Program-made: the position numbers and the translations under genes
The notes under the pieces: generated by a model
What the model was told of the DNA's origin: nothing
The model's database searches: none
Seen by the model: the letters and a program-made list of their open reading frames with translations, nothing else
From: Christiangramia oceanisediminis
GTDB lineage: Bacteria > Bacteroidota > Bacteroidia > Flavobacteriales > Flavobacteriaceae
Assembly: GCF_022570735.2 (NCBI RefSeq)
Contig: NZ_JANCNS010000003.1
Coordinates: 864,996 to 928,995, forward strand
Reading direction: 5' to 3'
Length of the DNA stretch: 64,000 nucleotides
Part shown: positions 44,304 through 53,307 of the stretch, piece by piece
Numbering within the stretch: the first letter of the stretch is position 1
Layout: each line of letters starts with the position of its first letter

Positions 44304-45530
44304 TTAAACAAGCTGTTTTAGAGCTACTTCAAAAGCAGTTTTACTGATGTTGGTCTTGCTGCTGTTATTATCAAATGTATTCTGAATGGCATTTTTAATG
44401 GTCATGGAAGTATCATTGAAGATGGCTTCATCGGTCATTTGAACTCTTCTTTCCATGAAATAGGCAAAAACACGGGCCATACCGCAATTTGAAATAAAAT
44501 CAGGGATCAGGCTTACACGTTCATCGGTATATTCCATAATTGGCCCGAAGAAAATTTCCTTATCGGCGAAAGGAACATTGGCCCCGCAAGAAATAACTTC
44601 CAGTTTTCTATCGATCAAACTGGTGATCTGGTCTTTTGAAATAAGCCTTGAAGCTGCACAGGGCGCGAAAATTTCGGCATCCAGTTTCCAGATCTTTTCA
44701 TTAATCTCTTCGAAAGAGATCATATCCTTATGGCTCAAGGTATTTCCTTTTTTATTCAGGAACATTTCCTTGATCTCTTCAAAACTGAAACCTTCTTCAT
44801 TAATTAGTCCGCCTGCCCGGTCAATGATCCCAACGATCTTCGCTCCCATTTGGGCAAGGTAATATGCTGCTGCAGAACCTACATTCCCGAACCCCTGGAC
44901 GATGGCTTTTTTTCCTTCAATATCACCTCCATAAATGGAATAATAATGATGAACCGCCTCTGCCACACCGTAACCGGTGATCATATCGGCCACTGTATAT
45001 TTCCTGGTAACATCCGGTGAAAAATGAGTGTTTTCAAGGACTTTAATCACTCCCTGTCTTAGCTGACCTATTCTATTGATCTTATCGGCTTCGGTTGGTT
45101 GAAAATGACCGTTAAATACTCCTTCCTGAGGATGCCAAACGCCACAATCCTCTGTAATAGGAATTACCTCGTTGATCTCATCCACGTTCAGGTCGCCACC
45201 AGTTCCGTAGTAACTTTTCAGAAGAGGAGAAACCGCTTTATACCAGCGCTCGAGAACTCCCTTTTTCCTTGGGTCGGCCGGGTCGAAGTTGATCCCAGAT
45301 TTAGCACCGCCAATAGGAGGCCCGGAAACAGTAAATTTAACTTCCATGGTCTTGGCAAGCGAAAGCACCTCGTTTTGATCAAGTCCCTGTCTCATTCTGG
45401 TACCACCACCGGCAGCACCTCCACGAAGCGAATTGATCACCGTCCAGCCTTCAGCTTCGGTTTCAGAATCTTTCCAGTTAAATACAATTTCGGGTTCTTT
45501 ATTCTCGTATAATTTGAGTAATTCTTTCAT
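44304..45530 (-). CDS. Glu/Leu/Phe/Val dehydrogenase
   Basis: 408 residues from the ATG at 45530; the longer frame to 45590 adds a non-matching extension. The catalytic-lysine region is SGPPIGGAKSGINFDP and the NAD fold is VQGFGNVGSAAAYYLAQMGAKIVGIID. GGAAGGGTRMRQG resembles the substrate-binding loop of leucine-type dehydrogenases. It oxidatively deaminates an amino acid with NAD(P). Exact substrate uncertain. It stands alone between exbB and anmK. Confidence 0.9.
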   Translation of the reverse strand: MKELLKLYENKEPEIVFNWKDSETEAEGWTVINSLRGGAAGGGTRMRQGLDQNEVLSLAKTMEVKFTVSGPPIGGAKSGINFDPADPRKKGVLERWYKAVSPLLKSYYGTGGDLNVDEINEVIPITEDCGVWHPQEGVFNGHFQPTEADKINRIGQLRQGVIKVLENTHFSPDVTRKYTVADMITGYGVAEAVHHYYSIYGGDIEGKKAIVQGFGNVGSAAAYYLAQMGAKIVGIIDRAGGLINEEGFSFEEIKEMFLNKKGNTLSHKDMISFEEINEKIWKLDAEIFAPCAASRLISKDQITSLIDRKLEVISCGANVPFADKEIFFGPIMEYTDERVSLIPDFISNCGMARVFAYFMERRVQMTDEAIFNDTSMTIKNAIQNTFDNNSSKTNISKTAFEVALKQLV

Positions 45531-45595
45531 TTTTGGAATATTTTGCAGCAAATATAAAAAACTGAAGAGGCTATATTCCGAATTTGGCAAAATTT

Positions 45596-46660
45596 TCAGG
45601 GTTCATAAACCCTTCCTGAAGAATGGTCCATTCGGGCCCCGGTAACCGAGCTCAGCACATTGATCTCCTTGCGCAATTTAAGCACTCCCAGAAGGGTAAA
45701 AACAAGGGCTTCCTTGAAGTCAACCAACTCCTTTTCTGGGATCACGAGTTCGCACTTGGTCCTGGATTGTAGTTCTTCTATAAGATATCCATTGAAACTT
45801 CCTCCGCCGGTGACAAGAATCTTCGAAGCTGGAGCATTATCAAGACAGGCCGCGATCTGATCTGCGACATGAATGGTGAAGGTCTTTAGAATATCCCGAA
45901 TTTCAAGTGATTTACTTTCGATCAATGGGAAGATTTCCTTATTCACCCATTCTATCCCGAGGGATTTTGGTGCTTCCTTTTTATAAAACCGAAGCGCATT
46001 TAATTGGTTCAACAGCTCCCGATCCAGTTTTCCTGACCTGGCCATTTCACCATCCTCGTCATATTCCTTGCCGATCTTACGGGTATAAAAATTGAGAACC
46101 GTATTTACGGGGCAAATATCGTAAGCTATGCGCTGGTCACTTTTTTCCAGCGAAATATTGGCAAAACCTCCCAGGTTAATGCAGTATTTAAAATCACCAA
46201 ACAGGAGCCTGTCCCCTATTGGGACCAAAGGAGCGCCCTGACCACCTAATTCCACATCCTGCACCCTGAAATCACAAACAACCGGAACATTCACCAGTTT
46301 GGCCAACTTGGGCCTGTTCCCAATTTGAAAGGTCACTCCCTGTTTAGGCCGGTGTTTAACGGTATGGCCGTGACTGCAAACCGCATCCAGCAGATCAATA
46401 TCATGCTTTTGAATAAAGTCATTGATCACCTCTGAAAGAAAGATACTGTATTCATTATCCAGTTCGGTGAGTTCTTCAGAAGGCAAATCGATGGCTTTCT
46501 CCAGTTTTTCGCGCCACTCTTTATTATAGGAAATGGTTTCGGAAGCCAGAATGGAATAGCTAATCGAATCTTTAAAATCGATCTCAGTAAAAACAAGGTC
46601 GATCCCATCAAGGGAAGTTCCAGACATAACACCAATTAGCCTGTAGGTCAATTTTTCCAT
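45596..46660 (-). CDS. anmK: Anhydro-N-acetylmuramic acid kinase
   Basis: 354 residues from the ATG at 46660; the frame runs further to 46723 but the start MEKLTYRLIGVMSGTSLDG fits the family. Hallmarks: GVMSGTSLDGID, VCSHGHTVKHRPKQG, CINLGGFANIS and ILVTGGGSFN. It phosphorylates and cleaves anhydro-MurNAc during cell-wall recycling in the cytoplasm. Divergent from the acyl-CoA dehydrogenase gene. Confidence 0.95.
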   Translation of the reverse strand: MEKLTYRLIGVMSGTSLDGIDLVFTEIDFKDSISYSILASETISYNKEWREKLEKAIDLPSEELTELDNEYSIFLSEVINDFIQKHDIDLLDAVCSHGHTVKHRPKQGVTFQIGNRPKLAKLVNVPVVCDFRVQDVELGGQGAPLVPIGDRLLFGDFKYCINLGGFANISLEKSDQRIAYDICPVNTVLNFYTRKIGKEYDEDGEMARSGKLDRELLNQLNALRFYKKEAPKSLGIEWVNKEIFPLIESKSLEIRDILKTFTIHVADQIAACLDNAPASKILVTGGGSFNGYLIEELQSRTKCELVIPEKELVDFKEALVFTLLGVLKLRKEINVLSSVTGARMDHSSGRVYEP

Positions 46661-46684
46661 ATTCGTAAAAATACTCAATATCAA

Positions 46685-46715
46685 TTGAAAAATAGGTATC
46701 AAAAAGCTATCTTTG
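46685..46715 (+). promoter_or_regulatory. Flavobacterial promoter of the acyl-CoA dehydrogenase gene
   Basis: TTG at 46685-46687, 20 bases, then TATCTTTG at 46708-46715, an exact TAnnTTTG box 37 bases before the ATG. Confidence 0.7.
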
Positions 46716-46752
46716 CCGTCCAAAAATCAGTTTTTTACAAATTTCTTTTCAG

Positions 46753-47895
46753 ATGGATTTTAAATTTACCGAAGAACATATCATGATACGCGATGCGGCA
46801 AGAGACTTCGCTAAAACCGAACTTTTGCCAGGGGTGATCGAGAGAGACGAAAAACAGGAATTCCCGAAGGAACTCATCAAGAAGATGGGAAATCTTGGAT
46901 TTCTTGGAATGATGGCATCGCCTGAGTATGGTGGTGGCGGAATGGATACTATCTCTTATGTTCTAGCCATGGAAGAGCTTTCCAAAATAGACGCATCTGC
47001 TTCTGTTATGGTTTCTGTAAACAATTCACTGGTTTGCTGGGGTCTTGACACCTTCGGAACCGAAGAACAGAAGAAAAAATACCTTTCAAAATTAACAACT
47101 GGTGAGAAACTGGGCGCTTTTTGCCTTTCTGAACCGGAAGCAGGAAGTGATGCTACTTCACAAAGAACTACTGCTATAGATAAAGGTGATCACTATATCC
47201 TTAACGGAACCAAGAACTGGATCACCAACGGATCTTCTGCAGATTATTTTTTAGTGATCGCACAAACCGACAAGGAGAAAAAACATAAAGGGATCAATGC
47301 CTTTATCGTGGAAAAAGGATGGGAAGGTTTCGAAATAGGACCTAAGGAACAAAAGCTTGGTATCAGAGGTAGTGATACGCATTCTTTGAACTTCAACGAT
47401 GTAAAGGTTCCGAAGGAGAATAGAATTGGTGAAGACGGGTTCGGATTCAAATTCGCTATGAAGACACTTTCCGGTGGACGAATCGGTATCGCCGCTCAGG
47501 CTTTAGGAATTGCTTCCGGAGCCTATGAACTCGCAAAAGATTATTCTAAGCAGCGCAAGGCTTTTGGAACCGAGATCTGCAATCACCAGGCTATCGCTTT
47601 CAAATTAGCCGACATGCACACCCAAATCGAAGCAGCCAGGCATCTGGTGATGAAAGCTGCCTGGGATAAAGATCAGGGTAACAACTATGATCTTTCAGGT
47701 GCCATGGCAAAATTACATGCTTCTCAAACCGCAATGGATGTAACCGTAGAAGCGGTTCAGGTTCACGGAGGTAATGGATATGTGAAGGAATACCACGTAG
47801 AAAGATTGATGAGAGATGCCAAGATCACGCAGATCTACGAAGGGACTTCTGAAATTCAGAAGATCGTTATTTCAAGAAGTATTCTAAAGGATTAA
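46753..47895 (+). CDS. Acyl-CoA dehydrogenase
   Basis: 380 residues, the standard length. FAD-binding signature FCLSEPEAGSDATSQRT, substrate/flavin region TKNWITNGSSADYF, QALGIASGAYELAKDYSKQRKAFG, and C-terminal YEGTSEIQK holding the catalytic Glu. It performs alpha,beta-desaturation of acyl-CoA (short/branched-chain type cannot be told apart by eye). Single gene with own promoter and terminator. Confidence 0.95.
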   Translation: MDFKFTEEHIMIRDAARDFAKTELLPGVIERDEKQEFPKELIKKMGNLGFLGMMASPEYGGGGMDTISYVLAMEELSKIDASASVMVSVNNSLVCWGLDTFGTEEQKKKYLSKLTTGEKLGAFCLSEPEAGSDATSQRTTAIDKGDHYILNGTKNWITNGSSADYFLVIAQTDKEKKHKGINAFIVEKGWEGFEIGPKEQKLGIRGSDTHSLNFNDVKVPKENRIGEDGFGFKFAMKTLSGGRIGIAAQALGIASGAYELAKDYSKQRKAFGTEICNHQAIAFKLADMHTQIEAARHLVMKAAWDKDQGNNYDLSGAMAKLHASQTAMDVTVEAVQVHGGNGYVKEYHVERLMRDAKITQIYEGTSEIQKIVISRSILKD

Positions 47896-47917
47896 TTTCC
47901 GTCGATATAATAAAACA

Positions 47918-47946
47918 AAAGAGCAGCCATCTGGCTGCTCTTTCTA
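47918..47946. terminator. Intrinsic terminator between convergent genes
   Basis: AAAGAGCAGCCA / TGGCTGCTCTTT, a perfect 12-base-pair stem with loop TC. It lies between the acyl-CoA dehydrogenase (plus) and the adhesin (minus), with flanking A/T runs usable in both directions. Confidence 0.9.
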
Positions 47947-47965
47947 TTTTTAGTTAATAATTAAT

Positions 47966-50900
47966 CTATTTCGCTGCGATGATCTTAGCAGTATACACCT
48001 CCCGATCTGTCTCCATCCTTACAATATAGATCTGGTTTGGTTTCGTTCTGAAATCTACACTGAAGGTTGAAACACTATCAGAATTGACCGCAGTATCGGT
48101 ATAGGTTGTCAACAACCTACCATTTAGGTCAAATACCTGGATGGTCACATCTGAAGTATAATCGAACAGGTATCCAATGTTCAACACATCTCTGAATGGT
48201 ACAGGTGCGATACTGAATAACGGCTCGCTTGGTTCAGAAAGAGATGTTTGTGTCAACTCGGTAGAACTCTTGGAAGGTCCATTCGAATTAATACATGTTT
48301 GCATACTACTAAACCTTTTGTGTAAGGTATAGTTCACAGGGACAGACTCTGATCTAATTTCAGAAATAAGATCTGGATCTTCGCTGGTACAGATATCAAC
48401 GTGCGCAATAACATAGAAACTACCACTTACCTCAATTCCCTCTATAGTATAGTCGGTAACATAACCAATATTTCCATTCGGATTTTGAGGATATTGCCCT
48501 GGTGCAACGGTATACTCATAATTCTTACCTTTTTTCTTATAAGGTAATGGTTCACAACCTACATAGAGATGAACAGAACTCATGATATATCCCGGGTCGG
48601 CAAGAAACTGAACATCGATAGTTCCATCGCCATTATCATAGATATTTACTTCTCCTACTAATGCACCTTTGCTGATATCACACTGGCCTGCAGCTGCATA
48701 AAGATCTAAGGTATAATCTCCCGCAGACTCATAGTAATTGGTCCAACCCCATCTATTATCATTCGGAATAAGGTCTGGATACTGATCGAAACAACTTGAA
48801 CTGCTTGCATCTTTAGCAAATGCGGTTTCGCAGGTGATACACTGTGGCTCGATTAAATCGGCCGGCGTAATAGCCGATAAACATCCATCAGGACTTTTTG
48901 CTATGACGTAGTAGCTACCTACAGCAATTCCTGAAATCAATCCACTTGTGGAATCATAATTCATATAAGCCGAACTAGGAACACTTGCGATATCATCAAA
49001 AGTAGCCTGATCAACCACCGCATATAAATAAGTTGGTACGTGATTCGTAATTTGAATGCTACCATAATAGGTAGTTCCATCAAAAGAATCACAGGTTGGA
49101 CTATTTACCATTAATGTAACAACAGATGGTATATCTAATGGAACAGGTGTTGTGAACTCATAATCTGTTTCACAGAAGGTTGGCCCGGTCGTAGACCTGG
49201 CAGTTAACACATAGGTTGTATTATATTCGAGATCTTCGAAGGAACCAGTATAATCTGCAAATGATCCAGATTGTCCTTTAATCACCAACCTAAATTGCAA
49301 ACCACTTGTATCGGAAGTGACCGCTATTGATGGCGCTCCTCCTAAACAGTCTAAAGGAGGCTGTTGGGTATCAAATGTTGGGTTTGGATTAATAGTAATG
49401 GTCAATTCTGCGTCGCTATCACAAGTATCAGAATTGGTTACTGTTGCATAGAAGGTATGATCTCCTACGGCAAGATCTCCGGTTTGAGTCACTACCATTG
49501 TACGCTCTGGATCACTATACCATACTACGGTATCTGCAGGACCTGCCCCGATGTCATCGTTATAATCACTCAAGGTGGTTTGTGACTGATCATCCTCACA
49601 GAAGGTATCACTCGCATTCTGAAGATCAGGCGCAGCATCAATGGTAATGGTCAATTCTGCATCGCTATCACAGGTATCAGAATTAGTTACGGTAGCATAG
49701 AAGGTATGATCTCCTACGGCCAGATCTCCCGTTTGGGTCACTACCATAGTACGTTCTGGATCGCTATACCATACTACGGTATCACTACCTCCAGCACCAA
49801 TGTCACTATTATAATCACTCAGCGTGGTTTGTGACTGATCATCCTCACAGAAAGTATCTGTTATATTAATTAAAGAATTAGTATCGTTGATATAAATGGT
49901 CAGCTCTGCATCGCTATCGCAGGTGTCAGAATTCGTTACGGTAGCATAAAATGTATGTTCCCCTACCGCCAGATCTCCCGTTTGGGTCACCACCATAGTA
50001 CGTTCTGGATCACTATACCATACAACGGTATCTCCAGGACCTGCCCCGATATCATCATTATAATCACTCAAGGTGGTTTGTGACTGATCATCCTCACAGA
50101 AGGTATCACTCGCATTCTCAAGATCAGGCGCTGCATCAATTGTAATGGTCAATTCTGCATCGCTATCGCAGGTATCAGAATTCGTTACGGTAGCATAGAA
50201 GGTATGTTCTCCTACGGCAAGGTCTCCCGTTTGGGTCACTACCATAGTACGTTCTGGATCACTATACCATACCACGGTATCTCCAGGATCTGCCCCGATA
50301 TCATCATTATAATCACTCAAGGTGGTTTGTGACTGATCATCCTCACAGAAGGTATCACTCGCATTCTCAAGATCAGGCGCTGCATCAATTGTAATGGTCA
50401 ATTCTGCATCGCTATCACAGGTGTCAGAATTCGTTACGGTAGCATAAAATGTATGTTCTCCTACGGCAAGGTCTCCCGTTTGGGTCACCACCATAGTACG
50501 TTCTGGATCACTATACCATACAACGGTATCTCCAGGATCTGCCCCGATGTCATCATTATAATCACTCAAAGTAGTTTGTGACTGATCATCCTCACAGAAG
50601 GTGTCACTCGCATTTTCAAGATCAGGCGCTGCATCAATTGTAATGGTCAATTCTGCATCGCTATCACAGGTATCAGAATTGGTTACGGTAGCATAGAAGG
50701 TATGTTCTCCTACGGCAAGGTCTCCCGTTTGAGTCACTACCATAGTACGTTCTGGATCACTATACCATACAACGGTATCTCCAGGATCTGCCCCGATGTC
50801 ATCATTATAATCACTCAAGGTGGTTTGTGACTGATCATCCTCACAGAAGGTATCACTCGCATTCTCAAGATCAGGCGCAGCATCAATGGTAATGGTCAAT

Positions 50901-52768
50901 TCTGCATCGCTATCGCAGGTATCTGAATTCGTTACGGTAGCATAGAAGGTATGTTCTCCTACCGCCAGATCTCCCGTTTGGGTCACCACCATAGTACGTT
51001 CTGGATCACTATACCATACCACGGTATCTCCAGGATCTGCCCCGATATCATCGTTATAATCACTCAAGGTGGTTTGTGACTGATCATCTTCACAGAAGGT
51101 ATCACTCGCATTCTCAAGATCAGGCGCTGCATCAATGGTAATGGTCAATTCTGCATCGCTATCGCAGGTATCTGAATTAGTTACGGTAGCATAGAAGGTA
51201 TGTTCTCCTACGGCAAGGTCTCCCGTTTGGGTCACTACCATAGTACGTTCTGGATCACTATACCATACAACGGTATCTCCAGGATCTGCCCCGATATCAT
51301 CATTATAATCACTCAAGGTGGTTTGTGACTGATCATCCTCACAGAAGGTATCACTCGCATTCTCAAGATCAGGCGCTGCATCAATTGTAATGGTCAATTC
51401 TGCATCGCTATCACAGGTATCAGAATTGGTTACGGTAGCATAGAAGGTATGATCTCCTACGGCAAGATCTCCTGTCTGGGTTACTACCATTGTACGATCA
51501 GAATCACTATACCATACTACGGTATCTGCTGGGTCTGCACCGATATCACCGTTATAATCACTTAAAGTTGTTTGCGACTGAACATCCTCACAGAAGGTAT
51601 CACTCGCATTCTGTAAAGATGGTGCATCTATAAAAGTAACCTCTGCTGTATCGGCTTCTGAGGTACAAGTCCCTATTCCTCCTACTCCACTACCTGTCAC
51701 AGTAACAGAATAAGTGCCTTCCTCGGAAACGGAAATACTAGACCCTAATTCCCCTTCAATAACTACTCCATCCTTTTTCCATTCAAAAGTTAAAGGTGGG
51801 ATACCCCCATCAACAGTGGCAGTTAGTGTTTGTGGGAACTGATCTTCACAATCTGTTATATCTTCAATGGTAACAGCTGGTTCCACATTAAAATTAGATC
51901 CAACAAAATCTTCTAAAATTGAAGTTAAAGAAAAGGAAGATCTGGTTTCAATTAGGAATGAAGAAAAGCACGCATTATTTAAGTTAAGACCTTCGATGTT
52001 TATAAACCCTTCAAAAAAACTGATTGGCGGCATCACATTGGGTGTAGGCTCACCTTTTCCAACATAAGGCCATGGGGTTGGAGCAGGCATACTATTTACA
52101 ACCGCTGATAATAATTCTGGTTGAGGATTCTCTTCATCAACAATTTTAATTAAACTTTTTTCACTACTGGGAACTTCACCCCCGTTCGCTTCGCTTCCTC
52201 TCCATTCGTAGGCTGCAATTTTACCAACTGCCCCTCCATTAGTAATTTCGGCTACCACCAAAATATCACCAATTTCATGTTCCCCTTCAAAAGAACCTTC
52301 CAGTACGTTTATATCATCCTGAAAAAACCAAAAACCTATATTAGTTGAACCTTCATTGGAAAATCTATTTCCAAAGAAATAAATTCTTCCATCTATTAGA
52401 ATAGCCCCCCCCTGTAGGATATTAGATTTGTCACTAGAGCTACCATCCTGTAGTTTATTCAACCAGCCTGAAATTGGTAAATGATCTTTAGTGGAGCCAC
52501 CGGTAAAAATATCATCCGGTAAAACTCGATCATTAACAAGTCCGGTGGAAATACTACCTACTGGTAATCCAGAATTATTGTACACATCCTCCCAGTCTAA
52601 TTTACCATCATCGTTAAGGACATTCCCATCTAAAAATCCATACGGATGTTGAGCATAACCCGTTTGGATTATAAAAACTCCTAAAATCAAAAGAAAAATT
52701 AATTTCCTGATAAAATTTTTGTTTTCAGATTCCCGGAAACCGTGATCCTGAATAGTAATTCTTTTCAT
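47966..52768 (-). CDS. T9SS type A cargo: giant repetitive adhesin
   Basis: 1600 residues. A 20-residue charged stretch precedes the hydrophobic signal segment (FIRKLIFLLILGVFIIQTGYAQ). The unique N-domain (about 40-290) leads to an Ig-like segment (about 300-375, TVDGGIPPLTFEWKKDG). Nine tandem 83-residue repeats (about 380-1130) follow, then a unique Cys-containing region. The last ~85 residues are a Por/type A sorting domain (SIAPVPFRDVLNIGY, QVFDLNGRLLTTY, final VYTAKIIAAK). It should be exported by T9SS and surface-anchored or released. Monocistronic. Two adjacent hairpins lie upstream. Adhesion is inferred from repeat architecture. Confidence 0.92.
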   Translation of the reverse strand: MKRITIQDHGFRESENKNFIRKLIFLLILGVFIIQTGYAQHPYGFLDGNVLNDDGKLDWEDVYNNSGLPVGSISTGLVNDRVLPDDIFTGGSTKDHLPISGWLNKLQDGSSSDKSNILQGGAILIDGRIYFFGNRFSNEGSTNIGFWFFQDDINVLEGSFEGEHEIGDILVVAEITNGGAVGKIAAYEWRGSEANGGEVPSSEKSLIKIVDEENPQPELLSAVVNSMPAPTPWPYVGKGEPTPNVMPPISFFEGFINIEGLNLNNACFSSFLIETRSSFSLTSILEDFVGSNFNVEPAVTIEDITDCEDQFPQTLTATVDGGIPPLTFEWKKDGVVIEGELGSSISVSEEGTYSVTVTGSGVGGIGTCTSEADTAEVTFIDAPSLQNASDTFCEDVQSQTTLSDYNGDIGADPADTVVWYSDSDRTMVVTQTGDLAVGDHTFYATVTNSDTCDSDAELTITIDAAPDLENASDTFCEDDQSQTTLSDYNDDIGADPGDTVVWYSDPERTMVVTQTGDLAVGEHTFYATVTNSDTCDSDAELTITIDAAPDLENASDTFCEDDQSQTTLSDYNDDIGADPGDTVVWYSDPERTMVVTQTGDLAVGEHTFYATVTNSDTCDSDAELTITIDAAPDLENASDTFCEDDQSQTTLSDYNDDIGADPGDTVVWYSDPERTMVVTQTGDLAVGEHTFYATVTNSDTCDSDAELTITIDAAPDLENASDTFCEDDQSQTTLSDYNDDIGADPGDTVVWYSDPERTMVVTQTGDLAVGEHTFYATVTNSDTCDSDAELTITIDAAPDLENASDTFCEDDQSQTTLSDYNDDIGADPGDTVVWYSDPERTMVVTQTGDLAVGEHTFYATVTNSDTCDSDAELTITIDAAPDLENASDTFCEDDQSQTTLSDYNDDIGAGPGDTVVWYSDPERTMVVTQTGDLAVGEHTFYATVTNSDTCDSDAELTIYINDTNSLINITDTFCEDDQSQTTLSDYNSDIGAGGSDTVVWYSDPERTMVVTQTGDLAVGDHTFYATVTNSDTCDSDAELTITIDAAPDLQNASDTFCEDDQSQTTLSDYNDDIGAGPADTVVWYSDPERTMVVTQTGDLAVGDHTFYATVTNSDTCDSDAELTITINPNPTFDTQQPPLDCLGGAPSIAVTSDTSGLQFRLVIKGQSGSFADYTGSFEDLEYNTTYVLTARSTTGPTFCETDYEFTTPVPLDIPSVVTLMVNSPTCDSFDGTTYYGSIQITNHVPTYLYAVVDQATFDDIASVPSSAYMNYDSTSGLISGIAVGSYYVIAKSPDGCLSAITPADLIEPQCITCETAFAKDASSSSCFDQYPDLIPNDNRWGWTNYYESAGDYTLDLYAAAGQCDISKGALVGEVNIYDNGDGTIDVQFLADPGYIMSSVHLYVGCEPLPYKKKGKNYEYTVAPGQYPQNPNGNIGYVTDYTIEGIEVSGSFYVIAHVDICTSEDPDLISEIRSESVPVNYTLHKRFSSMQTCINSNGPSKSSTELTQTSLSEPSEPLFSIAPVPFRDVLNIGYLFDYTSDVTIQVFDLNGRLLTTYTDTAVNSDSVSTFSVDFRTKPNQIYIVRMETDREVYTAKIIAAK
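49380..51620 (-). repeat. Nine near-identical 249-base tandem repeats in the adhesin
   Basis: The unit is 249 bases (83 codons). The encoded motif is SDTFCEDDQSQTTLSDYN...WYSDPERTMVVTQTGDLAVG...NSDTCDSDAELTI. The five units in the middle are identical or almost so in protein, while the first and the last two or three diverge (for example SLINITDTFCED in unit eight). Each unit has two Cys. The length fits an Ig-like domain. Identity this high marks a recombination-prone tract. Confidence 0.95.
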
Positions 52769-52856
52769 AATTCTAAAATTTTAAGGTTAGGCCATAGACC
52801 AAGCCACCAGAAAAGTATTGGAGAGAAGGGGAGCCAATTATGTATATAGAATCTAA

Positions 52857-52892
52857 CCTGGAATAAACCAGGGAAGGTGTTCAACGAACACC
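52857..52892 (-). promoter_or_regulatory. Two adjacent hairpins upstream of the adhesin gene
   Basis: CCTGG-AATAAA-CCAGG at 52857-52872 and GGTGTTC-AAC-GAACACC at 52876-52892, only 3 bases apart. They lie about 90-125 bases before the adhesin ATG. They have no T-run and are not near the end of a gene, so a leader-RNA structure or protein-binding sites are possible. No known riboswitch is recognised. Confidence 0.45.
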
Positions 52893-53307
52893 ACGTCATC
52901 CGGGGGGAAGAAAAATTAAAACTTTGGAGCAAGTAAATCAGAGCGGTAATTACTACCAGCTTCTGTTAACTAACAATAAGTAACTAAGATTAGGGGGCCT
53001 AAAACAATTTTCGTTTGATCTAAACTGAAGTAAGGTATTTCAAATCAACATATTAAAATTAACTTTTTATTTTGAATAATAAGACCTAAAAGTTATCTCT
53101 GACAAAAAACAGGGGAAAACCCTTATTCCTGAAAAATGCCTGTTCGATCTTAAAGGATTCTCGTTTTTAAGCTTATAAATTCCTAAATTCTTAATATAAA
53201 AAGCTCTCATTATTAAATCCTAAAATCTTGATTTTAAAGTCCTTAATTTTTGCAGGATATCTTCGCTTTTCTTTATTTTTAAAAGAATAACTCAGAAGGA
53301 AAAACGT
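52893..53307. other. Intergenic region between adhesin and gltB
   Basis: About 415 bases, strongly AT-rich in the right half. No ORF with coding character, no tRNA and no clear repeat. The gltB promoter should be here; a TTG at 53228 and TTAATTTTTG near 53243 are suggestive but do not fit the usual spacing. Confidence 0.5.

Noticed and set aside
49380..51620. Regular repeats that could suggest a CRISPR array
   Set aside because: The repeats are 249 bases, contiguous, in frame and encode protein domains; there are no short repeats with unique spacers.
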